Assembly (NCBI RefSeq): GCF_023016115.1
Contig: NZ_JALKBH010000001.1
Location: forward strand, 496,001 to 560,000
Origin: Alcanivorax sp. S6407
GTDB taxonomy: Bacteria > Pseudomonadota > Gammaproteobacteria > Pseudomonadales > Alcanivoracaceae
Length of the DNA: 64,000 nucleotides
Direction: 5' to 3'
The notes under the pieces are model-generated. The model made no database searches. It was not told the DNA's origin and was given only the letters and a program-made list of their open reading frames with translations. Of this stretch, positions 18,495 through 28,037 are shown one piece after another. Position 1 is the first letter of the stretch, and each line of letters opens with the position of its first letter. Both the position numbers and the translations under genes were made by a program.

Positions 18495-19170
18495 GAATGA
18501 CACTTCTCCGGTTTTACGAGCACAGGATCTTGGCAAAGAGGTTAACGGCCCGGAAGGGAACCTGAAACTCCTGCAGAATATCACGTTCGATGTGTTTCCC
18601 GGAGACAGCCTGGCCATTACCGGCCCTTCAGGATCTGGCAAGTCCACCCTGTTGTCGCTATTGGCTGGCCTGGATACCCCTACCAGTGGGTTAGTCTCCC
18701 TGAAAGGCGAATCGTTCAGTTCTCTCAATGAAGATCAGCGGGCGCAACGTCGTGGCCGCCACTGCGGTTTCGTCTTCCAGCAATTTCAGTTGGTCTCGGA
18801 CCTCACTGCCATCGAAAACGTGATGTTGCCGTTGGAAATCCTTGGCCGCCCTGCCCCAAGACAGACAGCCCAACAATGGCTGGATCAGGTAGGTCTCGGC
18901 AAACGCCAGCAACACTACCCTGCTCAATTGTCCGGTGGAGAACAGCAAAGGGTGGCGCTGGCCCGGGCATTCGCCGTATCTCCCGCTATCCTGTTTGCCG
19001 ATGAACCCACCGGCAGCCTGGATTATGCCAATGGTCAGCACGTGGCGGACCTGCTATTCCAACTCAACAAGGAACAGGGAACGGCGCTCATCCTGGTTAC
19101 CCACGACCCGGCACTGGCAGAACGCTGTCAGCGTCAATGCTCCCTGAACGAGGGCCGCATCAGTGTTTAA
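18493..19170 (+). CDS. ybbA: ABC transporter ATP-binding protein YbbA
   Basis: A LolD-type ATPase of about 225 residues. Walker A is GPSGSGKSTLL, the signature motif is LSGGEQQRVALARA and Walker B is ILFADEPTGSLD. It powers the FtsX-like permease encoded next; the pair probably handles a lipid or envelope substrate, but this is not proven. Start could be ATG 18475 or 18493; the latter fits better with the compact divergent junction. It overlaps ybbP by a few bases. Confidence 0.9.
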   Translation: MNDTSPVLRAQDLGKEVNGPEGNLKLLQNITFDVFPGDSLAITGPSGSGKSTLLSLLAGLDTPTSGLVSLKGESFSSLNEDQRAQRRGRHCGFVFQQFQLVSDLTAIENVMLPLEILGRPAPRQTAQQWLDQVGLGKRQQHYPAQLSGGEQQRVALARAFAVSPAILFADEPTGSLDYANGQHVADLLFQLNKEQGTALILVTHDPALAERCQRQCSLNEGRISV

Positions 19171-21562
19171 CATGTGGCGCTCCAATGCGTTCCGCCTGCA
19201 GGCCCTGGCGATCTTCATTGCTGCCTTGGCCATGACCACCATGCTGGTGCTGCGCGACAGCGTCGACGAGCGCTTCAATCAGCGAACCGCTGTGGCTCTT
19301 GGCGGCGACCTGATACTTGATGGCACCCGTTTTCCAGACCCTGGGCAACGTGAATTGCTGGAGGCCTTCAATCATACCGAGACGGCCAGTTTTGCCAGCG
19401 TGCTGATTCACCAGGACCAGTTTCTGCTTGCCAGTGTCCGTGCCGTTTCCGACAGCTATCCGCTCTACGGAGAGCTGCAAATCAGCGACGAACGTTTCTC
19501 ACCGCCCTATGCCGCCGCTGCAGGTCCGCAGCCCGGCAGCATCTGGCTGGCCGGACAGGCCCTGGATCGCCTCCAGCTGAAAGTAGGTGAGACGCTTTCT
19601 CTTGGCGAACGTACCCTGCTGATCGAGCGAGTGATCGTGCAGGAACCGGATCAGCAGTCCGGCTTTTACAGCATGAACCCTCGCGCCATGATTGCCCTGG
19701 AGGATCTGGAAAGCACTGGGGTACTGGCTGCTGGCAGCCGCTATCACCACAATCTTCTTATTGCTGCAGGCGAGAACGAAAGACAGGCACTCGAAACAGC
19801 ACTTCAGCCGACGCTGCGGCCCGATCAGGAAGTGGAGACCGTTGCCAACACCTCTTTACGTGAGCGCGGTCCGATCCAACAGCTTTTCCTGTGGTCGCAG
19901 CTGGCGATCATGCTGGTGGTGTTACTGTGCGCTGCTGCTATTTTCCTTACCTCACGTCACCGGGCGCGGCAGCAACAGACACTCTGTGCGGTAATGAAGA
20001 CCGTAGGCGCTACCCAGCAGCAGATTGCCCGGCGCCTGCTTGGCAATGACGCTCTGGCCTTGCTGTTACCAGCACTGGGCGGCGTCATTGTGGCTGCGTT
20101 ATTGGGCGGAATCATCGCTGAGCGCCTGCAAAGCACCGTCACTGTGCCCTGGCCTGCACTTCTGCAAGGGCTGATTGGCCCGGTGGTGTTGTGGACAGGT
20201 TTCGCGGCCCCCACCCTGTGGCAGCAGCTGTCTCTTTCTCCCCTGTCATTGCTGCGTGGAGCGGAAACAGCCCATTCCCGGGGCCCTTTGCTGATCGCCC
20301 TGATTACCCCGGTACCGCTTGCACTGCTTCTGACTGGCTCCTTTACCGCGCTGTGGCCACTATTGCTGCTCACTTGTGCCGTGGCGATCGGGCTGCCGGT
20401 ACTGCTCTGGCCGCTGGTAATGATGGTGGATCGTTTGCTGCGCAACGCCCCACTTCCCGCACGGCTGGCATTTCGCCGCCTCAGCCGGCGCAAGGCCACT
20501 ACCCTGCCGTTACTGGCGGCGCTGATCATTTCCCTGTCGGTTCTGTCCATGTCCATGCAGGCGGGGCGTCAACTTCTGGCGGACTGGCAAAACACCCTGC
20601 CGGAGCAGGCGCCCAACTACTTTGTCATCAATCTGTTTGATGAAGACCTTGCGGCTTTTGAAGACTGGCTTGCCGGGCATGACAGTGAGAGCCAGCCGCT
20701 TTATCCGGTGGTAAGGGCACGCCTGACCGGGATCAACGACGAAGCGGTTCGCGATGCCGTCACCAAGGAAGAGGATCGTGCCGAACGAGCCCTGAACCGT
20801 GATCTGTCTCTGACCGAGAGCAATACCCTGCCAGACAGCAACCTGATAAAGGACGGCCGGATGGCGCAACAACCCGGTGAAGTCACTGTCGAGAGCAAAC
20901 TGGCCGATTCGCTGGGGCTGAGCATCGGTGACAAACTGACTTTTACCGGTTCTGCCACCCCTATCAACGCCACTGTCACAGGACTGCGCGAAGTGGATTG
21001 GGAAAGCTTTGCGCCGAATTTCTATTTCATGTTCGCCGAAGGCACCCTTGAGGACCAGAACCGTACCTGGATTACCAGCTTCTTCATGCCAGCAGAGAAA
21101 AGCGCGGAACTGAGTCAGCTGGTGGTGCAATTCCCCCAGATCAGCCTGTTGGACGTCAACGCCATACTCAGCAACCTGCAGGATATCGTTGCCCAAGCCA
21201 GTCAAGCCGCCTTCATGGTAGGGGTACTGTTGATGTTGGCCGCGTTGCTGGTACTGGGGGCCGCCCTGCTGACCACTGCCGACCAACTACGTCAGGACAA
21301 CAGCCTGCTGATGACACTGGGAGGTGACAACCGGTTGCTGCGCAAGACCGCCGCCTTGCAAGCATTCTTCATGGCAGGCGGCGCGGCCTTGCTCGCCACC
21401 CTGATCCACGCAGTGGCACTCTGGCCATTGGGCGAGCGGCTATTCGATGGCCAACTGCCACTGAGTTACTGGCTCGCCCTGCCCTGGTTGCTACCTTTGT
21501 CACTGACGACCCTGGCGGTGATGATCGCGCCACTGAAAACGAAACAACACGCCCGCCAATAG
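19163..21562 (+). CDS. ybbP: FtsX-like ABC permease YbbP
   Basis: A 799-residue inner-membrane permease with an N-terminal membrane anchor, a large periplasmic domain, and two groups of FtsX-type segments (LWSQLAIMLVVLLCAAAIFL and the C-terminal AAFMVGVLLMLAALLVLGAA block), matching the YbbP/MacB-like family. Start is GTG 19163, inside the ybbA end, or ATG 19172. With ybbA it forms a transporter next to tesA, hinting at a link to acyl chains or lysophospholipids. Confidence 0.88.
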   Translation: MFNMWRSNAFRLQALAIFIAALAMTTMLVLRDSVDERFNQRTAVALGGDLILDGTRFPDPGQRELLEAFNHTETASFASVLIHQDQFLLASVRAVSDSYPLYGELQISDERFSPPYAAAAGPQPGSIWLAGQALDRLQLKVGETLSLGERTLLIERVIVQEPDQQSGFYSMNPRAMIALEDLESTGVLAAGSRYHHNLLIAAGENERQALETALQPTLRPDQEVETVANTSLRERGPIQQLFLWSQLAIMLVVLLCAAAIFLTSRHRARQQQTLCAVMKTVGATQQQIARRLLGNDALALLLPALGGVIVAALLGGIIAERLQSTVTVPWPALLQGLIGPVVLWTGFAAPTLWQQLSLSPLSLLRGAETAHSRGPLLIALITPVPLALLLTGSFTALWPLLLLTCAVAIGLPVLLWPLVMMVDRLLRNAPLPARLAFRRLSRRKATTLPLLAALIISLSVLSMSMQAGRQLLADWQNTLPEQAPNYFVINLFDEDLAAFEDWLAGHDSESQPLYPVVRARLTGINDEAVRDAVTKEEDRAERALNRDLSLTESNTLPDSNLIKDGRMAQQPGEVTVESKLADSLGLSIGDKLTFTGSATPINATVTGLREVDWESFAPNFYFMFAEGTLEDQNRTWITSFFMPAEKSAELSQLVVQFPQISLLDVNAILSNLQDIVAQASQAAFMVGVLLMLAALLVLGAALLTTADQLRQDNSLLMTLGGDNRLLRKTAALQAFFMAGGAALLATLIHAVALWPLGERLFDGQLPLSYWLALPWLLPLSLTTLAVMIAPLKTKQHARQ

Positions 21563-21574
21563 TCGGGTAGCGTG

Positions 21575-22762
21575 TCAGACTGCTGGCTTCTCACGGGTCA
21601 GCAGCAGAAACAGGGTCAGTGCCGAGACACTGGCGAGTACCATCAGTCCGACCATGGGCAAGGGGGTGCCATCGTGGAGATTACCCAGCGTGGTCCCTAC
21701 GATGCCCGCAAGCAGAAATTGCAGTGTGCCATTCAGCCCCGTTGCCGCCCCACTGTCCCGCTCGAACAGGCTCAGGAAGCTGGCGATGCCATTGGGTATC
21801 ACCAGTGCCATCATACCGCATACCAGCATGATCAGCGGGATGACCACCCACAGGGACAACAGACCGGCCAGCGTCAGCACCAGTAACAGTACTGCCGCCG
21901 TGCTCTGAATCATCAGGCCGGTGCGCATGATTGAGGCTGTTTCGTAATAGCGTAACAACACCACATTCAGTCGATTCATGGTCAGCATGGTGACCACATT
22001 GGCACCGAACGCCACAGGAAACAGGGCTGCACTGAGCTTGAAATAGTCCATGTACAGGAAGGCCGCATCGGTAATGAAAGTGAACATGGCGCTGAAGGAC
22101 AGAGCGTTGGCAAGAATGAAGCCCATGGCCTGACGCTGACGGATCACCCGGCCGTAGGCAGTAAACAGCCGTTTTCTGAGCGGTTCACTGCCCCCCTGTG
22201 GCTGCACCCGGGGCAGCAGAAAGGCAACCACCAGGCACAGCACTACGCCGTACAGGGCAAGCATAAAGAAGATGCTCTGCCAGCCGGCCACACTTAACAG
22301 CAAGGAACCGATGGCAGGTGCCAGTAACGGCGCCAGCAACATTACCAGACCGATGGAGGTGAGCACCCGGGCCGCCTCCTTGCCGGAAAAATGATCGCGA
22401 ACCGATGCAGCCGATATCACCGCCGTGGCTCCACCACCCAGAGCCTGCAGAAAACGAAGCAGATAGAGTTCATTTACATCCGCTGAAAATGGGATAAGCA
22501 GGCTGGCGCTGATGAACAATAAAAGCCCCCCATAGGCCACCGGCTTGCGGCCAAACTGGTCAGAAAGCGGCCCACCCAACCATTGCCCTGCTGCTACTCC
22601 GAGCACATAGACACTGACGGATATTTCCACGTCGTGAATCGGCACCTGAAAATGCCCCGCCATGGTCATAAGTGCCGGCAAATAGGTATCAATGGCCAGC
22701 GGCCCCAGTGCAATCAGGGAACCAAGAATGACGGCCAGACGTCCGGGACTGATAGTTGGCAT
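21575..22762 (-). CDS. Bcr/CflA-type MFS drug efflux transporter
   Basis: About 395 residues and 12 membrane segments. The family opening ALGPLAIDTYLPAL and the loop-2 motif GGPLSDQFGRKPV are clear Bcr/CflA (12-TM DHA1) features. These pumps export bicyclomycin, chloramphenicol or similar compounds with proton exchange. ATG 22762 gives MPTISPGRLAVILG; a second ATG at 22777 is also possible and the Shine-Dalgarno evidence does not decide. It converges on ybbP with only 12 bases between. Confidence 0.88.
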   Translation of the reverse strand: MPTISPGRLAVILGSLIALGPLAIDTYLPALMTMAGHFQVPIHDVEISVSVYVLGVAAGQWLGGPLSDQFGRKPVAYGGLLLFISASLLIPFSADVNELYLLRFLQALGGGATAVISAASVRDHFSGKEAARVLTSIGLVMLLAPLLAPAIGSLLLSVAGWQSIFFMLALYGVVLCLVVAFLLPRVQPQGGSEPLRKRLFTAYGRVIRQRQAMGFILANALSFSAMFTFITDAAFLYMDYFKLSAALFPVAFGANVVTMLTMNRLNVVLLRYYETASIMRTGLMIQSTAAVLLLVLTLAGLLSLWVVIPLIMLVCGMMALVIPNGIASFLSLFERDSGAATGLNGTLQFLLAGIVGTTLGNLHDGTPLPMVGLMVLASVSALTLFLLLTREKPAV

Positions 22763-23075
22763 AAAAACAGCATCCATTGAGTCAGCGAGGGGCAAGTCTA
22801 TCCCAGCTGGCACGCAGCTTCACGACATTATGAACCTGATTCACGGCACTATGACCAAGCACCTGCTTGGCGTAGCTGAATCGTAAAAGGGCCCAGAAAG
22901 CGGTTGCCACTGACTGGACAGGCTGTGACTATTAGCGCGAACCATTATGAGTGTACTGCATGCTTTTTGCGTCAACTGACAGTCGCGCCAACCGGGTTGT
23001 GCTGGCGTCCGGCTCCTTTTCCGTGATTTCCACCCAGCCTGCCGCCCTGAATTTCTCACACTATCCGGGGGCCAC
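22763..23075. other. Divergent promoter region, no gene seen
   Basis: About 313 bases between the divergent Bcr/CflA pump and the antiporter. No convincing ORF, hairpin or repeat is seen; it presumably holds both promoters, which I cannot place. Confidence 0.4.
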
Positions 23076-24983
23076 ATGGAACTAGATATCGCATATCAAT
23101 TGGCCATCATCACCGTCGTTGCCTTCGGCTGCCAGTGGTTGGCCTGGCGGATCAAACTGCCTGCGATTCTGCCGTTGCTGCTCACCGGCCTGGCCCTTGG
23201 TCCCTTGTTTGGTGTTGTCTCACCACAAGATCTCTTTGGTGACCTGCTGTTGCCCGGAGTATCACTGGCGGTATCAATCATTCTTTTTGAAGGTGCCATG
23301 ACCCTGCGATTCGATGAGATTCGCGGGCTGGAGAAAACCGTACAACGCCTGGTCACCTGGGGGGCGCTGGTGACCTGGTCCGTCGTGACCCTGTCTGCCT
23401 GGTGGCTACTGGAGTTACCACTGGGCCTGGCCTTGTTGTTTGGTGCTCTGGTTGTTGTGACCGGTCCTACCGTTATCGTGCCTCTGCTGCGCAGCGTAAG
23501 GCCGGTGAGCAGTGTCTCGCGGCTGTTGCGCTGGGAAGGCATCGTGATTGATCCCATCGGCGCCATTCTGGCGGTACTGGCCTACGAGCTGGTCGTGGCA
23601 ACGGGTCAGGACGGCGCCATCCTGCATTCCCTGTGGTTGTTCTTCCAGGCCATTCTTGTGGGCGGCACCATTGGTACCCTGGTGGCCTTGGGACTGGGAG
23701 AATTGCTCCGTCGACACCTGATTCCTGAGTACCTGCGCAGCTTCCTGGTGCTTTCCATGGTGATTGGCGAATTCGTTCTCGCCAATGGTCTCAGTGAAGA
23801 ATCCGGGCTCGTGGCAGTGACCGCCACTGGCATCGTACTGGCCAACCGAAAAGGTGTGCGTACCGATGACATTCTTCACTTCAAGGAAAATCTGTCGGTA
23901 ATGCTGATTTCGGTGCTGTTCATCGTATTGGCAGCCCGACTCGAAATGGAAGAACTCAGTCAGCTGAGTGCCACGGCTCTGGCGGTTCTGATCATTATCC
24001 AGCTGGTCGCCCGTCCGCTCTCGGTGCTGATTTCTACCATGGGTTCTTCCCTGAACTGGCGCGAAAAATCCCTGCTGGCCTGGATTGCGCCAAGGGGGAT
24101 TGTTGCTGCAGCCATCTCTGCCCTGTTTGCGGAGCGGCTTCAGCAGAATGGTGTTGATGGCGCCGAGATGCTGGTGCCGCTGACCTTCATGGTGATTATC
24201 GGCACCGTGGCACTGCAGAGCCTCACCGCCAGGCCGTTGGCCAAGTTGCTCAAGGTAGCCGAACCCGCGCCCCGCGGATTCCTGATCATCGGTGCCAACC
24301 CGGTGGCCCGCGCCATCGGTTCTGCCCTGCAGCAGAACCAGTTCCCGGTGACTGTCACCGATTCCAGCTGGGAATCCATCCGTGCCGCCCGTATGGAGGG
24401 GCTGGGCACGTTTTACGGCAACCCGGTTTCCCAGCATGCTGACCAGTACCTCGATCTCATCGGCCTCGGCAAGCTGCTGGGGCTAAGCCCCCGGCGGGAA
24501 TTGAACACCATGTCCACCATGCGTTACCGGATTGAATTCGGTGAGCAGAACATCTTCAGCCTTCCTACCCAGAAGAGCGAAAAAGAGGTCAAGCATGAAG
24601 TCGCCCCCGAGCATCGTGGCGCCACCCTGTTCGGGCCTGACATGACCTATGCCCGACTCGCCAGCCTGCTCAGCCAGGGCGCTGAAATCCGCAAGACCCG
24701 CCTCACCGAAGAGTTCGATTTCGAGGCCTACCGTAATGCACCGGGGCGCCAGGTCTGGCCATTGTTTGTCATAGATCCCCGTGACCGCATTCAGGTATTC
24801 ACCGCAGAAGCACAACCGGAACCCAAGGCCGGCTGGCATGTGCTGGGACTGGTGAAGGCGGATGTGGCAAAGGAAGAAGCAAAAGCCGAAGCGCGGGCTG
24901 AAGCGGCTGCTGAAAAAGCGGCTTCTGACAAAGGTAAGGAAAAGGACAAGAACAAGGATAAAGGCAAAAAGGACAGTAACTGA
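23076..24983 (+). CDS. CPA-type cation:proton antiporter with cytoplasmic C-domain
   Basis: 635 residues. Residues 1-400 form about 12-13 membrane helices of the sodium/proton exchanger fold, with ILFEGAMTLRFDEI and the ion-site region GPTVIVPLLRS typical of NhaP-like members. Residues 400-520 look like a TrkA-N-type nucleotide-binding domain (GFLIIGANPVARAIGSALQ), then a further cytoplasmic domain. The last 35 residues are an A/E/K/D low-complexity tail. It probably exchanges Na+ or K+ for H+, useful in salt water. Confidence 0.87.
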   Translation: MELDIAYQLAIITVVAFGCQWLAWRIKLPAILPLLLTGLALGPLFGVVSPQDLFGDLLLPGVSLAVSIILFEGAMTLRFDEIRGLEKTVQRLVTWGALVTWSVVTLSAWWLLELPLGLALLFGALVVVTGPTVIVPLLRSVRPVSSVSRLLRWEGIVIDPIGAILAVLAYELVVATGQDGAILHSLWLFFQAILVGGTIGTLVALGLGELLRRHLIPEYLRSFLVLSMVIGEFVLANGLSEESGLVAVTATGIVLANRKGVRTDDILHFKENLSVMLISVLFIVLAARLEMEELSQLSATALAVLIIIQLVARPLSVLISTMGSSLNWREKSLLAWIAPRGIVAAAISALFAERLQQNGVDGAEMLVPLTFMVIIGTVALQSLTARPLAKLLKVAEPAPRGFLIIGANPVARAIGSALQQNQFPVTVTDSSWESIRAARMEGLGTFYGNPVSQHADQYLDLIGLGKLLGLSPRRELNTMSTMRYRIEFGEQNIFSLPTQKSEKEVKHEVAPEHRGATLFGPDMTYARLASLLSQGAEIRKTRLTEEFDFEAYRNAPGRQVWPLFVIDPRDRIQVFTAEAQPEPKAGWHVLGLVKADVAKEEAKAEARAEAAAEKAASDKGKEKDKNKDKGKKDSN

Positions 24984-25009
24984 TTCTGCCGCGAAGGCGT
25001 ATTCAGCTA

Positions 25010-25432
25010 TCAGGGACCCGGTTCTTCATCCCCGACAACCGCATCAATCAGGCCACATACCCTGCCATCGTCCAGATGGCAGTCTGGCTTGTCCTGCCAG
25101 TCCGCCATTGCCGAGCGCATTCTGTTACTCAATGCCTGTAACTCCTGGATACGCGCCTCCACTTCCGCCAGACGCGATTCAATCAGGCTGCGCACCTGAC
25201 CACAGGGAGTCTCCCCTTCTTCAGAGGCTGTCGCCAGGGATTGAATGTCCGCCAGGGTGAACCCCAGTGAGCGGGCCTTGAGGGCAAAGCGCAGCAAACG
25301 CAGATCTGACACACCGTAATGGCGATACCCGTTACCCGGATCACGATGAGGCTTGAGCAAGCCGATATCGGTGTAGTGACGTACCGTCTCGCTGGTAGTG
25401 TCCGCCTGTCGAGCCAAATCGGAAACGCGCAT
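25010..25432 (-). CDS. MerR-family, probably metal-responsive, regulator
   Basis: 140 residues. Winged helix at the N-terminus (VSDLARQADTTSETVRHYTDIGLLKP, here read in pieces), a dimerisation coiled coil, and a C-terminal metal loop with CHLDDGRVC plus an upstream Cys in ETPCGQ. That three-Cys layout resembles ZntR/CadR-type sensors. AAGGAG lies eight bases before ATG 25432. It is the last gene of the minus-strand lipid cluster, 12 bases after the secreted protein; no metal pump is nearby. Confidence 0.82.
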   Translation of the reverse strand: MRVSDLARQADTTSETVRHYTDIGLLKPHRDPGNGYRHYGVSDLRLLRFALKARSLGFTLADIQSLATASEEGETPCGQVRSLIESRLAEVEARIQELQALSNRMRSAMADWQDKPDCHLDDGRVCGLIDAVVGDEEPGP

Positions 25433-25444
25433 GCTTCACTCTCC

Positions 25445-26443
25445 TTAACTGCCGACAATCCACGCCCCAAGGGCATCGGGACAGACCCGCCCCTGTTGCT
25501 TGAAGTAGCTGATAATGGCCCGGGAAAGGGCTTTCTGCCCCGTCACTTGTGACAACTGATCAAGAAATGCGGTTCCCTGATGGTCCAGTTCAGCCGTGTT
25601 ATCTGTGATGATAGCAAGGGTACATTGCAGTGTGCTGTCTGCCAGTTGGCGGTTGCCCTGTTGTGCAGTTTGCGTAAGCCACACGGACTGCATCCTGCCG
25701 GCCACCCAGGCACAATGCCCATACTGGCGTGCATACAATCCGGTGAGGTGCCACAACCAGGAATCCTCCCCCAGCACCCGGCGCAGACTGGCAAGGGCCG
25801 CCTCCTGTGCATCCCGATCGGATTCAATGAATGCACGCTGCAACTCCCACAGGGCTGGCGTGTCCGTCGCTTGCTGTGCCTGCAACGCAGTCGACTCACA
25901 GGGCCGGGCACCACACTGGGCCAGCCACAGTGAAAGTGCCACGGCTCGCCCTCCTGCCATGTCTGCCAAGGCATCCGAACCCGGCTCCCGGGAAAGGGTT
26001 TTCAGAAAGCGCTTGCCACCGGTGGAGAGTAACCATTCCCTTTCTTCAACCAGCTCACCAAGATCAAGACCACTGACATAGTCATGAAACTGGTCAATCC
26101 GGTAATCGGCTCCAGACGTGCCGCCAAGGCGTATGAAAGTTACTCCGGATGCACCTCCGGATTCTGCGGCATTACTGAAAATTAGACGCAAACGAGCGGC
26201 AAAACGCTGCCCGTTTTCATTAAATCCGGTGATGGCGAATTGTTGAAAATGGCTATCGGCCAACCAGCGGTTGAGGATGCCTTCCGGGAGCCCGAGCAGG
26301 GATTGCCTGGCCAGCAAGGGTTTCAATGAGCCTGTGGCGAGATCCGATTTCAGTGCGGAGAGGGTATCGCTGCCCTGTGCATGAAGCGCAGCAAGCGGGC
26401 ACAACAGCAGCAGGCAGAGCCATAACCGGAACAGCGTTGTCAT
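25445..26443 (-). CDS. Secreted protein of unknown function
   Basis: About 332 residues with a clear signal peptide (LFRLWLCLLLLCPLAALHA). I recognise no family. The mature part is mostly helical with scattered Cys (CGARPCES, QCTLA, GRVCPD), suggesting disulfides. The ATG at 26443 has GAGGTGGGAG directly upstream, so the long upstream extension to 26590 is not used. It lies 37 bases after the FGGY kinase and is probably in the same transcript, so an envelope-side role in that pathway is possible. Confidence 0.6.
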   Translation of the reverse strand: MTTLFRLWLCLLLLCPLAALHAQGSDTLSALKSDLATGSLKPLLARQSLLGLPEGILNRWLADSHFQQFAITGFNENGQRFAARLRLIFSNAAESGGASGVTFIRLGGTSGADYRIDQFHDYVSGLDLGELVEEREWLLSTGGKRFLKTLSREPGSDALADMAGGRAVALSLWLAQCGARPCESTALQAQQATDTPALWELQRAFIESDRDAQEAALASLRRVLGEDSWLWHLTGLYARQYGHCAWVAGRMQSVWLTQTAQQGNRQLADSTLQCTLAIITDNTAELDHQGTAFLDQLSQVTGQKALSRAIISYFKQQGRVCPDALGAWIVGS

Positions 26444-26480
26444 CTCCCACCTCGTTGCAAAGCATCGAGCGTAGCACAAC

Positions 26481-28037
26481 CTAGCGGGCGGGATAGCCGG
26501 TGATCTTTCGAATAGAGCGATACAGTGGTGCCAGGCGTGGATACAGACGCTGGTATACCTGTCGGTAGAGTCTGTCGTAGGTACGCACATGCTCCCGCCG
26601 TGGCTCGAACCGGGCGCCGGGTCGGGTCATGGCGGCCACCGCCCTGTGGTGATCAGGATGAACCCCCAACGCCACGGCAACATTGATGGCGGCTCCCAGC
26701 CCGGAGGTTTCCGAGGTATGCGGACGCTCCGCAGGCAGCCCGAAGATGTCAGCCGTAATCTGCATGATGGCATCGCTCTGAGAGCCCCCGCCCGAGACTT
26801 TCAGATGAGAAACGGGGACGCCATTGCGTTTTTCCAGTCGTTCCTTACCTTCGCGCAGGGCATAGGCGATACCCTCGATGATAGCGCGATACAGGTGCGC
26901 CCGCGTGTGGACATCGCCGAACCCGACAATGGCGCCTTTGGCTTCCGGGCCCGGGATGCGCACACCGGGGTTCCAGAATGGCTGAAGGGTCAGCCCCATG
27001 GCTCCGGGGGGCGTTTCATCGAGAAACGCTTCAAACAAGGATTCCGGAGACACCCCAAGCTGTTCAGCCCGGTGGACTTCCTCTCTGGCAAACTCACGCT
27101 TGAACCAGTTCACCATCCAGTAACCGCGCTGGACGATGATTTCCGAGTTATAACGATTTGGCGCTGCCGCCCCGTAGGCTGGCACGAAGGGGATGGGTAC
27201 AACATATCGAGCATTGCAGGTATTGAAGGTGGCCGTTGTACCGTAACTCAGGTTACCCACTTGCGGATCAAAGGCCCCTGCCCCAAGCACTTCGCAGGCC
27301 TTGTCTGCGCCACTGGCAATCAAGGGCAGACCTTCCGGAATGCCGGTATGACGGCTGGCAGAAGCGGAGATGGCACCAAGCGGTTTGCCGGGGGCAACCA
27401 GCGTCGGCAATTGCTCTCGTGTCAGGCGGAGGGCTTTCCACTTGAGGTCATGCCCGGCAGCCCATTGCTGACGCTTGAAGTCATAAGGGATATAACCCAC
27501 CTGGGCGGCCGTGCAATCTTTCAGTTCTCCGCAGAGGCGATAATTGAGATAGCCTGAGAGCAATACAAAAAATCGGGTTTTCGACCAGATTTCCGGCTCA
27601 TCATCTGCCAGCCAGTTGCATTCAGCCTTGGCCTGAAACTGGCGCAGGGTTTCCCCCTGCCCCAGCACCTTTACCGGTGCAGAAAGCCATAAGGGTAATA
27701 CCGGTGGCGTCGTGGTCCTGCGCTGGTCCAGCCAGATAATTGCCGGCCGCAACGGTTTTCTGTTCGCATCAAGGCATACCACTGAGGCTCGCTGGGTGGT
27801 CAGTGATACCCCGGCTACCCGTGATTTCAATTCCGGGTGATCCAGCCAGAGAGCCTGGCAGGCTTGCCCCAACTGTTCCCAGAAGTAATCTGCGTCCTGC
27901 TCGGCCCAACCCGGCTGAGGGGACACATAGGGCTCTATGTGACGCTGGGACTTGGCGACCAGATTTCCAGCGGCATCGAACAACATGGCCCGGGCACTCT
28001 GGGTACCCTGATCCAGTGCCAGGAACAAGGGCTCCAT
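26481..28037 (-). CDS. FGGY-family carbohydrate kinase (glycerol-kinase-like)
   Basis: 518 residues. The first ATPase lobe begins LALDQGTQSARAMLFD and the second holds SGGGSQSDAIMQ, both FGGY signatures. FGGY kinases phosphorylate glycerol, xylulose and related polyols. Its start overlaps the glpD stop as TGATG, so it is coupled to that gene. Context suggests glycerol, dihydroxyacetone or a similar triose as substrate, but the sequence is not close enough to GlpK for me to say which. Confidence 0.82.
   Translation of the reverse strand: MEPLFLALDQGTQSARAMLFDAAGNLVAKSQRHIEPYVSPQPGWAEQDADYFWEQLGQACQALWLDHPELKSRVAGVSLTTQRASVVCLDANRKPLRPAIIWLDQRRTTTPPVLPLWLSAPVKVLGQGETLRQFQAKAECNWLADDEPEIWSKTRFFVLLSGYLNYRLCGELKDCTAAQVGYIPYDFKRQQWAAGHDLKWKALRLTREQLPTLVAPGKPLGAISASASRHTGIPEGLPLIASGADKACEVLGAGAFDPQVGNLSYGTTATFNTCNARYVVPIPFVPAYGAAAPNRYNSEIIVQRGYWMVNWFKREFAREEVHRAEQLGVSPESLFEAFLDETPPGAMGLTLQPFWNPGVRIPGPEAKGAIVGFGDVHTRAHLYRAIIEGIAYALREGKERLEKRNGVPVSHLKVSGGGSQSDAIMQITADIFGLPAERPHTSETSGLGAAINVAVALGVHPDHHRAVAAMTRPGARFEPRREHVRTYDRLYRQVYQRLYPRLAPLYRSIRKITGYPAR

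Noticed and set aside
22692-22886. 64-codon frame in the pump/antiporter gap
   Set aside because: No ribosome-binding site, no recognisable features, partly overlaps the pump gene.
23415-24437. A 340-codon minus-strand frame in the antiporter
   Set aside because: Gln/His-rich antisense reading of a membrane protein; typical shadow.
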